DNA of 64,000 nt from the NCBI GenBank assembly GCA_018363915.1, contig JAGZMY010000003.1, positions 108,789 to 172,788 of the forward strand, read 5' to 3'. Below the pieces are notes generated by a model. That model searched no databases. It saw only the letters and a list, made by a program, of their open reading frames with translations, and was not told the DNA's origin. Of the stretch, positions 1-9,316 are shown in pieces; within the stretch, counting starts at the first letter, position 1; the number at the start of each line of letters is the position of its first letter. Position numbers and translations under genes: made by a program. The stretch is from Anaerococcus vaginalis. GTDB taxonomy: Bacteria; Bacillota; Clostridia; Tissierellales; Peptoniphilaceae.

Positions 1-2
1 TT

Positions 3-995
3 AGGGCAAAAGAAAATAAAAATTTGGATGTTGATAATTTAGAAATTGGAAATATTGTTCACTATAATATGGAAAATATTTCAAAGAAATTGATAGATAT
101 GGATCTTAAAGAAGTTGATGATGAAAAATTAGAAAATCTTGTAAAAGAAAGTTTCCAAAAAGCAATCGAAAATTCTCTTGATTTAGAAAGGGCAAATGAT
201 AATAAAAATAAATTTATTTTATCAAATATTTATGAGTCAACTCAAAAATCATCTAAAAAAATAATCAACCAAATCAAAGAAGGAAATTTTAAAATTGATA
301 GTGTAGAAGAAAAATATGGAAAGGGACAAAAATATCCAGAAGTTTATGTGGATGACAAAAACTATCTTGAAGGACGAATTGACAGGATTGATAAGTGTAA
401 AAATTTACTAAGAATTATTGATTACAAAACTGGCTCAAAAGAAATTAAAATTTATAATTTATTAAATGGCTTAGACCTTCAATTATTTGTATATATGTTG
501 GCTGCAAAAGAAAAAAAATCTGAAAATTTATTTCCAGTTGCAAGTTTTTATTTTCCTTTAAAAGATGAGGTTAAAAAACTTGAAAAAAATTATGATAAGG
601 ATGAGATTAAAAAAATTTATGATGACAAAACAAAAATGAATGGACTTATTATAAAAATTGATGAGGAAATTTTAAATCTTTTGGATAAGAATTTTGACGG
701 CAAAAAATCTGATATTTTTAAAATTACAAGAAGTAAGGATAATATTTTTTCTATTGAAGAAGAAAAAATAGTTGAAAAATTTATTAAAAAATTAATTTCT
801 TCTTATATAAGTGAAATTAAAAATGGAAATATTAAATTAAATCCACTTAGAATAAATCAAAATTCTTATGAATGCATAAATTGTCCTTATAAGTCAATTT
901 GCAAATTTGATTACACAAGAGATCAAGACAAATTTCATGATATAAATAAAAATATTTCCATAAATGATATTAAAAAGGAGCAAGCAGATGAGTAA
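3..995 (+). CDS. addB: AddB, C-terminal part (helicase-nuclease subunit B), 5' truncated by window edge
   Basis: The reading frame is open to the left edge, so only the C-terminal ~330 residues are visible. They hold the PD-(D/E)XK nuclease core: an EGRIDRID stretch (nt ~372-395) followed by IDYKTGS (nt ~417-437). Three cysteines of the AddB iron-sulfur cluster follow (codons at 873, 882 and 900, CxxC-x5-C). In the known family the fourth cysteine lies far upstream and this cluster staples the nuclease domain. AddB pairs with AddA to process double-strand breaks for RecA. It overlaps addA by 8 bp, so the two are translationally coupled. The family assignment is strong; the missing N-terminus cannot be judged. 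Confidence 0.93.
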   Translation, partial: RAKENKNLDVDNLEIGNIVHYNMENISKKLIDMDLKEVDDEKLENLVKESFQKAIENSLDLERANDNKNKFILSNIYESTQKSSKKIINQIKEGNFKIDSVEEKYGKGQKYPEVYVDDKNYLEGRIDRIDKCKNLLRIIDYKTGSKEIKIYNLLNGLDLQLFVYMLAAKEKKSENLFPVASFYFPLKDEVKKLEKNYDKDEIKKIYDDKTKMNGLIIKIDEEILNLLDKNFDGKKSDIFKITRSKDNIFSIEEEKIVEKFIKKLISSYISEIKNGNIKLNPLRINQNSYECINCPYKSICKFDYTRDQDKFHDINKNISINDIKKEQADE

Positions 996-3900
996 ATTTA
1001 AGCCAACTGATGATCAAAAAAAAGCAATAGAAACAAGAGGAAAAAATATTATTGTTTCTGCTGCGGCAGGAAGTGGAAAAACTAGAGTTTTGGTTGATAG
1101 GCTTGTTTCAATTATGCTTGAAGAAAAAATTCCTATAAAAAATATGATTATCGTAACTTTCACAAACAAGGCATCTGTTGAAATGAAAGATAGGATAAGA
1201 CAAAAATTAAATGATTTATTAAAAGAGGAAAACTCTGACAAAATTTTCATAAAAAATCAAATCAAATCTATAAATGATGCTTTTATAAAAACCCTCCATT
1301 CATTTTGTGCAGATATGCTAAGAGAAAATTTTTATTTGTCTGATAATCTTTCTCCTTCTTTTAAAATTGCTGCTGATTCTAAACAAGCACTTTTGAGAAA
1401 AGATGCTATTGATGAGCTTTTTGAAGATGAATACCAAAAAAATGATCCAAATTTTATTAATTTTTTGCATAATTTTGCTTCATCAAAAGATGATAAGGAT
1501 GCAAAAAATATAATTTTGGACTTATATGATTTTTCAAAAAGCCAAATAAATCCACACCAATGGCTATGTGATAATACAAATAATAATTTTGATTTTGAAA
1601 AATTTAAATTTTATATAAAAGAAAGAATCGAAACAATTATTTTAAATGCAAGAGATTTGGAAAATTATATAAAAGAAAAATCCATGAGGGATAAGTATTT
1701 TATAATGATTGAAAAAGATTTATCCTATTTAGAAAAAATAAAAAATGCCATAGAAGAAAAATCTTGGGATGAGGTCATAGAAATTTTTGAAAATGGATTA
1801 GCTAATATGGTTACAATTTCAAAAAAATTAGATGATCCAAATGAAAATGCATATGTAAAAGCAAAGAAAAATGCCTACAAAGAAGAATTTAATATTGTAA
1901 AAGATTTTGTAAAAAATACAGATTCTATTACTAGGGGATTTTTTAATCCTTTGGAAGATAAAATTTTAAATGAATTAAAAAATCTTGTGTTTTCTTTTGA
2001 AAAAATTTATACAAATAAAAAAAGAGAAGAAAATTATTTGGATTTTTCTGATATGGAACATGAATTTATTAAATTATTGGACAATGAGAAATTACAAGGC
2101 AAATTAAAAAAGCAATTTAAATATATTTTCTTTGATGAATATCAAGACTCAAACGACATTCAAAATTATATAGTAGAAAAATTAAAAAATGAAAATAATT
2201 TATTTTTTGTAGGAGATGTAAAACAATCAATTTATGGTTTTAGAAATGCAAGGCCAGAATTATTTTTAAAAAAGCTTGAAGATTATGACACAGATTCAAA
2301 TTGCCTAAGAATTGATTTGTCCAAAAATTTTAGGACTGATAAGGACTTGATTGATTTTAATAATTATATTTTTGATAGGCTTATGACAAGAAAAAATTCT
2401 GACATAGCTTACAAAGACGACAATCACAGATTAAATTATCATTTTGAATTTGACGAAAAATATCCAAAAGTTTCAATCAAGGCTCTTGCAAAAAATGTAA
2501 GCGAAGAGGCTTATTTGACAAAAGAAATAAATAATTTAATAAATTCGGGTTTGGAATATAAGGATATTGCAATTTTACTTAGATCATCATCAAAAGCATA
2601 TTTATTTGAAAATGAATTAAAAAAAGCAGGAATTCCATTTTCATCTGATATTTCAAAAATTTCATTTGAAACAGTTGAAGTAGAATTTTTCATAAATATT
2701 TTAAAATATATAGCTAATCCAAACGATGACATTAGCCTTCTTTCAGTTCTTAGGAGTGAAATTTTTAATTTTTCTGAAGATGATTTGGCAGAAATTAGTT
2801 TATCATCTGAAAAATCTCATTTTTACAAAAAATTTAAGGAATATGAAAAAGAAAATGAAAATAATCTTTCTCAAAAAATTTCTGATTTTAATACGATTTT
2901 TACAGATTTTTCTTATATTTTAAATTTTTCAACCATGTATGACTTTGCAAATATTATTTTTGAAAAATCTGGTCTTTATGATTTTTTTAAAGCAAGGGAT
3001 AGGGGAGAAGAAAGAGTAAAAAACATCGAGGCTTTTATTGAATTGATGGATGATTATGACAAAAATAATGAAAATTCTTTATTTGGATTTTTAGCCTACA
3101 TTGATAATTTAAAAAATCAAAAAAAAGATAATTTAAAAGCTTCAAGAAATTTATCTGATGAAGAAAATTTAGTTAGAATTATGACAATTCACAAGTCAAA
3201 AGGTCTTGAATTTAAGGCTGTAATTTTACCAGATTTTTCTAAAAGATTTAATACTCGTGACAATTCAAAAGATATGGTTTTGGATAAGGATTTGGGAATT
3301 GGAATTAATATTGCCGATTGGGAAAATAAAATAAAAATTTCGTCCATAAAAAGAGATTTGATTTTAGAAAAATCTAATCTTAATGATAAAAAAGAAGAAA
3401 TGCGAGTTTTATATGTTGCCCTAACTCGTGCTGAAAGAAAAATTTCTATAATTGGAAAAAAAGATCTAAATAAAAAAGGGCTTGAAAAAGTTTTAAATGC
3501 AAACTCTGTTTTGGATTTATCATCTTATATGGATTGGATTTTAAAAATTTTGTGCGATGATAAAATAATGAGTGATTTTGTCGATATAGATTATAAGACA
3601 GATGCTTTTAATAAAGGATTTTTGGAAATAAAATATATTGAAGATTTCATAGAAGATTATAAAAAAGATTATACAGATGTTGAAAAACTTATTGGGGCAG
3701 ATGACTATAATCAAAAAATTTATAAAGATATAGAAGAAGTTTATAATTTTTCTTACAAAAATAAGGAAAATATAAATAAATCTTTGAAAAAATCTGTAAC
3801 AGAAATTGCAAAAAATTATGATTTATCAAAAGATGGCTACGAAAAATCTCCTTTTGAAGAAAATGAAGATTTTTATGAATTTAGAAAGCCAAATTTTGAA

Positions 3901-4383
3901 GAAATAAAATTATCAGCAACTGATAAGGGAACTTTAATCCACAAAATTTTCCAAGAATTAGAATTTAAATCTTATGATTTAAATTCATTAGAAAAAGAAA
4001 TAAATAAATTAGTCGATTTAGGAAAAATAAAAAAAGAATATCTCCCATATATAAATTTTGAAAATATTTTGGGATTTTTTAATTCAAAAATCATCCAAGA
4101 TTTAATGAAAAAATCACCAAAAATTCGAAAGGAAGAATCATTCCTTAGAAAAATTGATGATTTTTATGTAAACGGTCAGATTGATATAATGTTTGAATCC
4201 CAAAATGAAGTTGTACTTATGGATTTTAAAACAGATTCTTTAAAAAGAGAAGGATTTTATGATAAGCAACTTGAAATTTACAAGGACTCCATAGAAGAAG
4301 CTCTTGGAAAAAAAGTTATATCATCTTATATTTATTGGTACAATTTTAAAGAATTTGAACAAGTTAATAAAAACCACCGTTAA
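988..4383 (+). CDS. addA: AddA, ATP-dependent helicase/nuclease subunit A
   Basis: 1131-residue UvrD-type helicase with a C-terminal nuclease, forming AddAB for double-strand break resection. Walker A AAAGSGKT lies near residue 26, Walker B/DEXQ-type FFDEYQDSN near 380, late helicase motif VALTRAE near 810, and nuclease residues GQIDIMF (~1062) and DFKTDS (~1078). Both helicase and nuclease sites look intact. ATG 988 is preferred over an in-frame ATG at 964 because an AAGGAG ribosome site at 975-980 sits 7 nt before it. This start overlaps the addB stop by 8 bp. The 3' end overlaps the convergent SDR gene by 20 bp. Confidence 0.96.
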   Translation: MSKFKPTDDQKKAIETRGKNIIVSAAAGSGKTRVLVDRLVSIMLEEKIPIKNMIIVTFTNKASVEMKDRIRQKLNDLLKEENSDKIFIKNQIKSINDAFIKTLHSFCADMLRENFYLSDNLSPSFKIAADSKQALLRKDAIDELFEDEYQKNDPNFINFLHNFASSKDDKDAKNIILDLYDFSKSQINPHQWLCDNTNNNFDFEKFKFYIKERIETIILNARDLENYIKEKSMRDKYFIMIEKDLSYLEKIKNAIEEKSWDEVIEIFENGLANMVTISKKLDDPNENAYVKAKKNAYKEEFNIVKDFVKNTDSITRGFFNPLEDKILNELKNLVFSFEKIYTNKKREENYLDFSDMEHEFIKLLDNEKLQGKLKKQFKYIFFDEYQDSNDIQNYIVEKLKNENNLFFVGDVKQSIYGFRNARPELFLKKLEDYDTDSNCLRIDLSKNFRTDKDLIDFNNYIFDRLMTRKNSDIAYKDDNHRLNYHFEFDEKYPKVSIKALAKNVSEEAYLTKEINNLINSGLEYKDIAILLRSSSKAYLFENELKKAGIPFSSDISKISFETVEVEFFINILKYIANPNDDISLLSVLRSEIFNFSEDDLAEISLSSEKSHFYKKFKEYEKENENNLSQKISDFNTIFTDFSYILNFSTMYDFANIIFEKSGLYDFFKARDRGEERVKNIEAFIELMDDYDKNNENSLFGFLAYIDNLKNQKKDNLKASRNLSDEENLVRIMTIHKSKGLEFKAVILPDFSKRFNTRDNSKDMVLDKDLGIGINIADWENKIKISSIKRDLILEKSNLNDKKEEMRVLYVALTRAERKISIIGKKDLNKKGLEKVLNANSVLDLSSYMDWILKILCDDKIMSDFVDIDYKTDAFNKGFLEIKYIEDFIEDYKKDYTDVEKLIGADDYNQKIYKDIEEVYNFSYKNKENINKSLKKSVTEIAKNYDLSKDGYEKSPFEENEDFYEFRKPNFEEIKLSATDKGTLIHKIFQELEFKSYDLNSLEKEINKLVDLGKIKKEYLPYINFENILGFFNSKIIQDLMKKSPKIRKEESFLRKIDDFYVNGQIDIMFESQNEVVLMDFKTDSLKREGFYDKQLEIYKDSIEEALGKKVISSYIYWYNFKEFEQVNKNHR

Positions 4384-5092
4384 TATCAAAAATGGAACCT
4401 GTAATATAAGAGCTTTTTTCAGATATTAAGAATTCAACGAGATTTGCAATTTCTTCGGATTTTGCAAATCTTTTTTCTATTAAATCTTCTTTCAAAGATT
4501 TTTTATCATCTTCAGATAAATCAAATTTTGTCATATCGGTATCTACAATTCCTGGCGCAATCGCATTTACCCTAATATTTGAAGGCAAAAGTTCTTTTGA
4601 AAGAGCCTTTGTAAAAGAATTTACTCCGCCCTTAGTAGCAGAATATGCAACTTCAAAACTTGCTCCCAAATTTCCCCAAATTGATGAAATATTTATAATA
4701 ACTCCAGATTTTTGACTGACCATATTTGGAATTGCTCTTTTTGAAGTTAGAAAAATTGAGGATAAATTTGTCCTTAGAATTTCATTCCAATCGGACAAAG
4801 TCATATCTTGAATTAAACCAAAATAAGAAATGCCTGCATTATTTATTAAAATATCAATATGAGAAAAATTTTTCTCAGCAAGATCGAATAAATTATTTAT
4901 TTCATCTTCATTTTTAACATCACATTTTACAGCAATTACATTTGGATTTTCTTTTCTCAAATCTTCTAATAAATTTAAAGCTTTTTCTTTATTTTCCTTA
5001 TAAGTTAAGATTAAATTGTAGGATTTATTTAATTTTTTTGCAATGGCAGCACCAATTCCTCTTGATGCGCCCGTTATTAATACAGTTTTCAT
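4364..5092 (-). CDS. Short-chain dehydrogenase/reductase (FabG-like)
   Basis: 242-residue classical SDR, the usual length. The NADP-binding TGASRGIG is at residues 7-14, NNAG at 84-87, and the catalytic Ser137-Tyr150-Lys154 set is present, with Asn109 as the fourth member. It resembles FabG (3-oxoacyl-ACP reductase), but no fatty-acid synthesis genes are adjacent, so the substrate is unknown. It is a single gene divergent from an aldo/keto reductase with only 51 bp between the starts, which suggests shared control. Its last codons overlap the end of addA in convergent orientation. Confidence 0.85.
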   Translation of the reverse strand: MKTVLITGASRGIGAAIAKKLNKSYNLILTYKENKEKALNLLEDLRKENPNVIAVKCDVKNEDEINNLFDLAEKNFSHIDILINNAGISYFGLIQDMTLSDWNEILRTNLSSIFLTSKRAIPNMVSQKSGVIINISSIWGNLGASFEVAYSATKGGVNSFTKALSKELLPSNIRVNAIAPGIVDTDMTKFDLSEDDKKSLKEDLIEKRFAKSEEIANLVEFLISEKSSYITGSIFDINGGFY

Positions 5093-5143
5093 AAAATGAT
5101 TATATCATATATTTAAGGGTAAAACTTAAAACAGGAGGATGAT

Positions 5144-5983
5144 ATGAAATATTGCAAACTAAATGACGGAAATGAAATACCAGCTTTGGGTTTTGGTACT
5201 TATAAAATTACTGACAGAAATGACATGGCAAATGCAATCGAGGCATTTTTTGAAAATTCTTATGAATATTTAGATACAGCAAAAATTTATAATAATGAAA
5301 AAATGATAGGAGAAGAACTTAAAAATTCTTGCAAAAAAAGAAATGAATACAAAATAGCAACCAAGGTTTGGCCAAGTGATTTTGGCTATGACAAAACCAA
5401 AAAATCTCTTGATGAATCTTTGGAAAAATTACAAACAGATTATTTGGATGTGGTTTTACTTCATTGGTTTGGAAAAGATTTTGAAAAATCTTGGAAAGTT
5501 TTTGAAGATTATAAAAGACAAGGGATTGTAAAAACAATAGGAGTTTCAAATTTTGAAATTTCTCAATTAAAAAAACTTTTAGAAATTGGAGAAAAACCAG
5601 CAATCGATCAATTAGAATCAAGTCCACATTTTCAAAATGACGAAACGGTTAGATTTTTAAAAGAAAATAATATTCTTCATCAATCTTGGTCGCCAATTGC
5701 AAGAGGAAGAAGTGAGTTATTAGAAGAATTTGTAATAAAAAAACTTGCAAATAAATACAATAAAACTCCAGCCCAAATAGTTTTGCGTTGGCACATTGAA
5801 AGAGGCTCAATGCCAATTCCAAAATCAACAAATCCAAAAAGAATAAAAGAAAATATAGAAATATTTGATTTTTCACTTGACGAAAAAGATTTGAAAGCAA
5901 TAAAATCAATTGACCTTAAAAAAAGATATTCATCAGATCCTGAAGATGAAAATTGGTTAAAAGATTTATTAAATAGAATTTAA
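5144..5983 (+). CDS. Aldo/keto reductase
   Basis: 279-residue NADPH-dependent carbonyl reductase of the AKR5-like bacterial group. The catalytic tetrad Asp44 (LDTAKIY), Tyr49, Lys74 (TKVWPSD) and His107 (LLHW) is complete. The C-terminal cofactor-binding PKSTNPKRIKENIEIFDF stretch is present. An AGGAGG site lies at 5133-5138 before ATG 5144. The neighbour is a divergent SDR reductase, so both may act on carbonyl compounds, but the substrate cannot be read from sequence. A hairpin that may act as terminator starts 10 bp after the stop. Confidence 0.9.
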   Translation: MKYCKLNDGNEIPALGFGTYKITDRNDMANAIEAFFENSYEYLDTAKIYNNEKMIGEELKNSCKKRNEYKIATKVWPSDFGYDKTKKSLDESLEKLQTDYLDVVLLHWFGKDFEKSWKVFEDYKRQGIVKTIGVSNFEISQLKKLLEIGEKPAIDQLESSPHFQNDETVRFLKENNILHQSWSPIARGRSELLEEFVIKKLANKYNKTPAQIVLRWHIERGSMPIPKSTNPKRIKENIEIFDFSLDEKDLKAIKSIDLKKRYSSDPEDENWLKDLLNRI

Positions 5984-5992
5984 AAAATAAAA

Positions 5993-6207
5993 ATTCTGCA
6001 AATAAATGCAGAATTAGAGCGTAGACAAAGTCAATTTAGTAATTAATTATTAATTTAAAAATATAATTACGCTATACCCCATCTCGACTAAGTGAGTGAA
6101 ACGAACGCACGGAGAGATCTCATGAGATTTCTCGGCTCACTACGTTCGCTCGAAATGGGGAAATTTTAGTTTGTCAACAGTCTGATTCTGCAAATAAATG
6201 CAGAATT
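5993..6207. repeat. Composite intergenic repeat flanked by two copies of a 23-bp hairpin
   Basis: Two identical 23-bp hairpins (stem ATTCTGCA/TGCAGAAT) lie at 5993-6015 and 6185-6207. Between them are AGCGTA...TACGCT (6018-6023 with 6068-6073) and a long imperfect palindrome at 6077-6160. The palindrome has CCCCAT.TCGA arms and a CTCATGAG core at 6119-6126. The palindrome is GC-richer than the flanks. There is no ORF inside. It may be a MITE or REP-like unit that split or duplicated the terminator of the aldo/keto reductase gene. Nothing else is seen in this 255-bp gap. Confidence 0.6.
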
Positions 6208-6238
6208 TTTTTATGGGGCATATTGTTTGATTTTTATT

Positions 6239-7090
6239 TTATCTATTTTCAAAAATTTCTTTTATTTCGTCTTCATTTATTCCAACCATAGCTTCGCCGA
6301 GATCTTTTGAAACTTCTAAAATAATTTCTGGTTTATCAAAATTTTCTACGGCTTTTACAATTGCATTTGCTCTTTTTTCTGGGTTTCCAGATTTAAAAAT
6401 TCCACTTCCTACAAACACACCGTAAGCTCCAAGTTGCATCATCAAAGCAGCATCGGCAGGAGTTGCAACTCCACCAGCAGAAAGATTTGCAACAGGAAGT
6501 TTTTTATTATCCCTTACATATTTTAAAAGATTTACATCAACTGCTAAATCTTTTGCGTATGAAAAAATTTCATCATCAGTTAAAACAGAAATTCTTTGGA
6601 TTTGTCTGTTAATTTCTCTCATGTGTCTTACAGCTTGGACAATATTTCCTGTTCCAGCCTCGCCTTTTGTTCTAATCATTGAAGCTCCTTCAGAAATTCT
6701 TCTCAAAGCTTCAGAAATATTTCTTGCTCCACATACAAAAGGTGTTTTAAATTTCTTTTTGTCGATGTGGTTGTAATCGTCAGCCACAGTCAAAACTTCA
6801 GATTCATCTATATAATCAACTCCCAAGGATTCTAAAATTTGAGCTTCAACAAAATGTCCGATTCTTACCTTTGCCATTACAGGAATTTTTACAGCATTCA
6901 TTATCTCTTCAATCATTTTTGGATCGCTCATTCTTGAAACGCCACCAGCAGCCCTTATATCTGCAGGAACTCTTTCAAGAGCCATAACAGCACTTGCACC
7001 AGCTGCCTCTGCAATTTTTGCTTGTTCAACGTTCATTACATCCATAATAACTTTTTTTTCAAATTGAGCATTTATATTTTTTTCAATCAT
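6239..7090 (-). CDS. pdxS: Pyridoxal 5'-phosphate synthase, PdxS subunit
   Basis: 283-residue TIM-barrel lyase that builds PLP from ribose 5-phosphate, glyceraldehyde 3-phosphate and ammonia. The signature [16 protein letters not shown] lies at residues 35-50. The substrate lysines (Lys74 in [10 protein letters not shown] and Lys142 in [10 protein letters not shown]) and Asp17 are present. The start at 7090 is set by GGAG 10 nt upstream; in-frame codons up to 7198 would add a hydrophobic, unrelated leader running into the promoter. The glutaminase partner PdxT, usually the next gene, is not in this window. It is divergent from a MocR-type regulator that probably controls it. Confidence 0.95.
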   Translation of the reverse strand: MIEKNINAQFEKKVIMDVMNVEQAKIAEAAGASAVMALERVPADIRAAGGVSRMSDPKMIEEIMNAVKIPVMAKVRIGHFVEAQILESLGVDYIDESEVLTVADDYNHIDKKKFKTPFVCGARNISEALRRISEGASMIRTKGEAGTGNIVQAVRHMREINRQIQRISVLTDDEIFSYAKDLAVDVNLLKYVRDNKKLPVANLSAGGVATPADAALMMQLGAYGVFVGSGIFKSGNPEKRANAIVKAVENFDKPEIILEVSKDLGEAMVGINEDEIKEIFENR

Positions 7091-7135
7091 TTTTTTCTCC
7101 TTAATATTTATCTTGATTCTATTATATGATAAACT

Positions 7136-7177
7136 GTAACTAATAAAAGTAACAAAAAAAAAAAAAATGAGGGTTAC
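7136..7177. promoter_or_regulatory. Divergent pdxS/pdxR-like control region with GTAAC repeats
   Basis: GTAAC occurs as a direct repeat at 7136-7140 and 7149-7153 (13-bp period). An inverted GTTAC lies at 7173-7177, just before the regulator start. Two direct copies plus an inverted third is the layout known for MocR-type operators. A TATAAT for pdxS lies at 7121-7126 on the minus strand. Operator function is inferred from position and symmetry. Confidence 0.45.
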
Positions 7178-7179
7178 AG

Positions 7180-8565
7180 ATGTATTTAAATTTACCAAAT
7201 GACAAAAAATATTTATATGAACAAATATATGAAATTATAAAAAATAAAATAATTAATGGAGAAATAAAAGAAGACGAAAAGCTCCCATCAATTAGAAATT
7301 TATCAAAAGATATTAATGTTTCAAAAAATACAATAAAAAAAGTTTACTATAAACTTGAAGAAGAAGGCTACGTTTATGCAAAAGATAAAAGTGGATTTTA
7401 TTGTCGAAAAATTGATGATTTAATTATTTTGAACAAGAAGGAATTGAAAAATAATAAAATAGATGATGAAAAAATAAAATATGATTTTTCAATTAGCGGC
7501 GTAGATTATGATAATTTTCCATATAAAGTTATGCAAAAATATATGAAAGAGGCAATAGATAAATATGATATAAAAATTTTGGACAAGGGTTCCTATAAGG
7601 GATACGAGCCTTTGAGAAAGGCTATAAAGACTTATTTAAAAAATTCTAGAAATATAAATACAAATTCTAGAAATATAATTATTTCATCATCAACTGAGCA
7701 TTTATTTTCTATGATAAAAAAACTTCTCACAGACCAGACTCTTTTTGCTTTTGAAAATCCTGGTTATGCTTTTGGAAATAAATTTTATACTTACGATTTG
7801 AAAAATCCAATTCCTTTGGATTTGGATGATGAGGGTGTAAAAATTGATAAGCTAAGAGACCTAAATGCTTTGTGTTTATTTGTAACCCCTTTTCATCAAT
7901 TTCCGATGGGTACAGTTATGTCTATTCAAAGAAGAATTGAATTATTGAATTGGGCATCTCTTTCAAAAGATAGGTATATAATTGAAGACGATTATGATAG
8001 CGAATTTAAATTTAAGGGTTATCCAATAGAAAGTTTAAAAGCAATGGATAAAAATTCTGATGTAATTTATTTTGGATCTTTTTCAAAATTGATTGCCCCT
8101 TCAATGAAAATTTCTTATATGGTTTTACCAGATGATTTATTAAAAAAATATGAAAATAATTTTAAAGATTTATCGAATACAGTTTCAAATTTTTTGCAAA
8201 AAGCTTTGGCAGCTTTTATAGAAAGCGGGGAATTTGAAAAGCATATAAACAGGATGAAAAATATTTATTATAAGAAATTTAATTTTATAGTAAAAAAATT
8301 AGAAGAAATTGAAGAAATTTCTTTTCCAACAAAGGCAAATTCCTTAAATTTACTTATAAAAATTGATAAGTCTGTAGATATAAAAAAATTTAATGAAGTT
8401 TTAAAGGAGAAATCTTTAAGACTAATTAATTTGAATAGATTTTCTTTTAGAAAGGCTGGAAAAGAGAATTATTTTATTTTAGGGTTTGCAAATTTAAGCA
8501 AAAAAGAAATTAATGAAGGAATAGAAATTATTAAATTTGCCATAAAAAAATCAAAAATGTATTAA
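7180..8565 (+). CDS. MocR/PdxR-like regulator (GntR HTH fused to aminotransferase fold)
   Basis: 461 residues. The N-terminal GntR winged helix (about residues 10-75) contains [20 protein letters not shown]. It is followed by a fold-type I aminotransferase domain with the PLP-lysine region [14 protein letters not shown] and the EDDYDSEF motif. Family members sense PLP and activate or repress vitamin B6 genes. Divergence from pdxS makes a PdxR role likely, though GabR-like relatives share the architecture. A ribosome site (TGAGGG) lies 6 nt before ATG 7180. The start-to-start gap is only 89 bp. Confidence 0.85.
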   Translation: MYLNLPNDKKYLYEQIYEIIKNKIINGEIKEDEKLPSIRNLSKDINVSKNTIKKVYYKLEEEGYVYAKDKSGFYCRKIDDLIILNKKELKNNKIDDEKIKYDFSISGVDYDNFPYKVMQKYMKEAIDKYDIKILDKGSYKGYEPLRKAIKTYLKNSRNINTNSRNIIISSSTEHLFSMIKKLLTDQTLFAFENPGYAFGNKFYTYDLKNPIPLDLDDEGVKIDKLRDLNALCLFVTPFHQFPMGTVMSIQRRIELLNWASLSKDRYIIEDDYDSEFKFKGYPIESLKAMDKNSDVIYFGSFSKLIAPSMKISYMVLPDDLLKKYENNFKDLSNTVSNFLQKALAAFIESGEFEKHINRMKNIYYKKFNFIVKKLEEIEEISFPTKANSLNLLIKIDKSVDIKKFNEVLKEKSLRLINLNRFSFRKAGKENYFILGFANLSKKEINEGIEIIKFAIKKSKMY

Positions 8566-8633
8566 ACAAAAGCTTGATTTCATAATGTTTATGTAATAAT
8601 AAAAAAATTTTTAAATTTTTTACAAAAAATAGT

Positions 8634-8690
8634 TGAACATCGTTCAGGAAGTTGTATCATATAAATGTAGCAACGAATGAACGGTGTTCA
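8634..8690. promoter_or_regulatory. Twin palindromic operators around the tetR-mmpL promoter
   Basis: Two 13-bp palindromes with identical arms, TGAAC-N3-GTTCA, lie at 8634-8646 and 8678-8690, centres 44 bp apart. A plausible promoter (TTGAAC 8633-8638, 16-bp spacer, TATCAT 8655-8660) has its -35 inside the first palindrome. This fits autorepression by the TetR protein encoded 33 bp downstream. Confidence 0.65.
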
Positions 8691-8722
8691 TTTTATATTA
8701 TTATATAGGAGTAGATTAATTT

Positions 8723-9316
8723 ATGAGTGATGTAGAAAATAAAAAAGAAAAAATTATGGATGCAGCCCTGAAAATTTTTCAAGAAAAAGGTGCTGAAAAA
8801 ACTTCTGTTAGAGATATTATGACAGAAGCTGGATATGGTTTGGGTACTTTTTATTTGTATTACACAGATAAAAATGATTTGGAAGAAAAAATGGTTTTAA
8901 GTATTGGTACACAGATTATTTTAAATGCTGAAAAAATGTGCAAGGAAACTGATCCAATTGAAAGATATATTTCTTTTGTAAACTATATAATTGATTATTT
9001 GATTGCTCATCCTTTTGAGCTAGATCTTTTGAGCAAAAATATTACTTGGACTCTTTATACAAAAATTGAAAATGATTATGGTCTTAGCGAAGCGGATTCG
9101 ACTTTAAAATATATTTTAAATAAATATGATAATCTATTTTTAACAAATCATACGGAGTCGCAAAAACTTTATATACTTTCTCTAACTCTTGAAATTATGA
9201 TGTCTACTTGTAAAAGTGCTGTATTGGAAGAGTCGATTTTATCAATTGATGAAATGAAACCAGTTTTATTTGCTATTATTAGAAAAATTTTCGATAGAAT
9301 AGGAGAGAATAAATGA
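8723..9316 (+). CDS. TetR/AcrR family transcriptional repressor
   Basis: 197 residues. The N-terminal TetR helix-turn-helix (about residues 10-55) contains ALKIFQEKGAEKTSVRDIM and YGLGTFYLYYTDKNDLEEKM. The C-terminal ligand domain is not specific enough to name a ligand. It is the first gene of a three-gene operon, overlapping the MMPL transporter start by 4 bp (ATGA). It probably binds the TGAAC-N3-GTTCA sites upstream and represses itself and the exporter. The AGGAG site at 8707-8711 is 11 nt from ATG 8723, slightly long. Confidence 0.9.
   Translation: MSDVENKKEKIMDAALKIFQEKGAEKTSVRDIMTEAGYGLGTFYLYYTDKNDLEEKMVLSIGTQIILNAEKMCKETDPIERYISFVNYIIDYLIAHPFELDLLSKNITWTLYTKIENDYGLSEADSTLKYILNKYDNLFLTNHTESQKLYILSLTLEIMMSTCKSAVLEESILSIDEMKPVLFAIIRKIFDRIGENK

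Noticed and set aside
7091..7198. N-terminal extension of pdxS
   Set aside because: It would add a hydrophobic leader translated through the promoter and into the regulator gene; GGAG supports the start at 7090.
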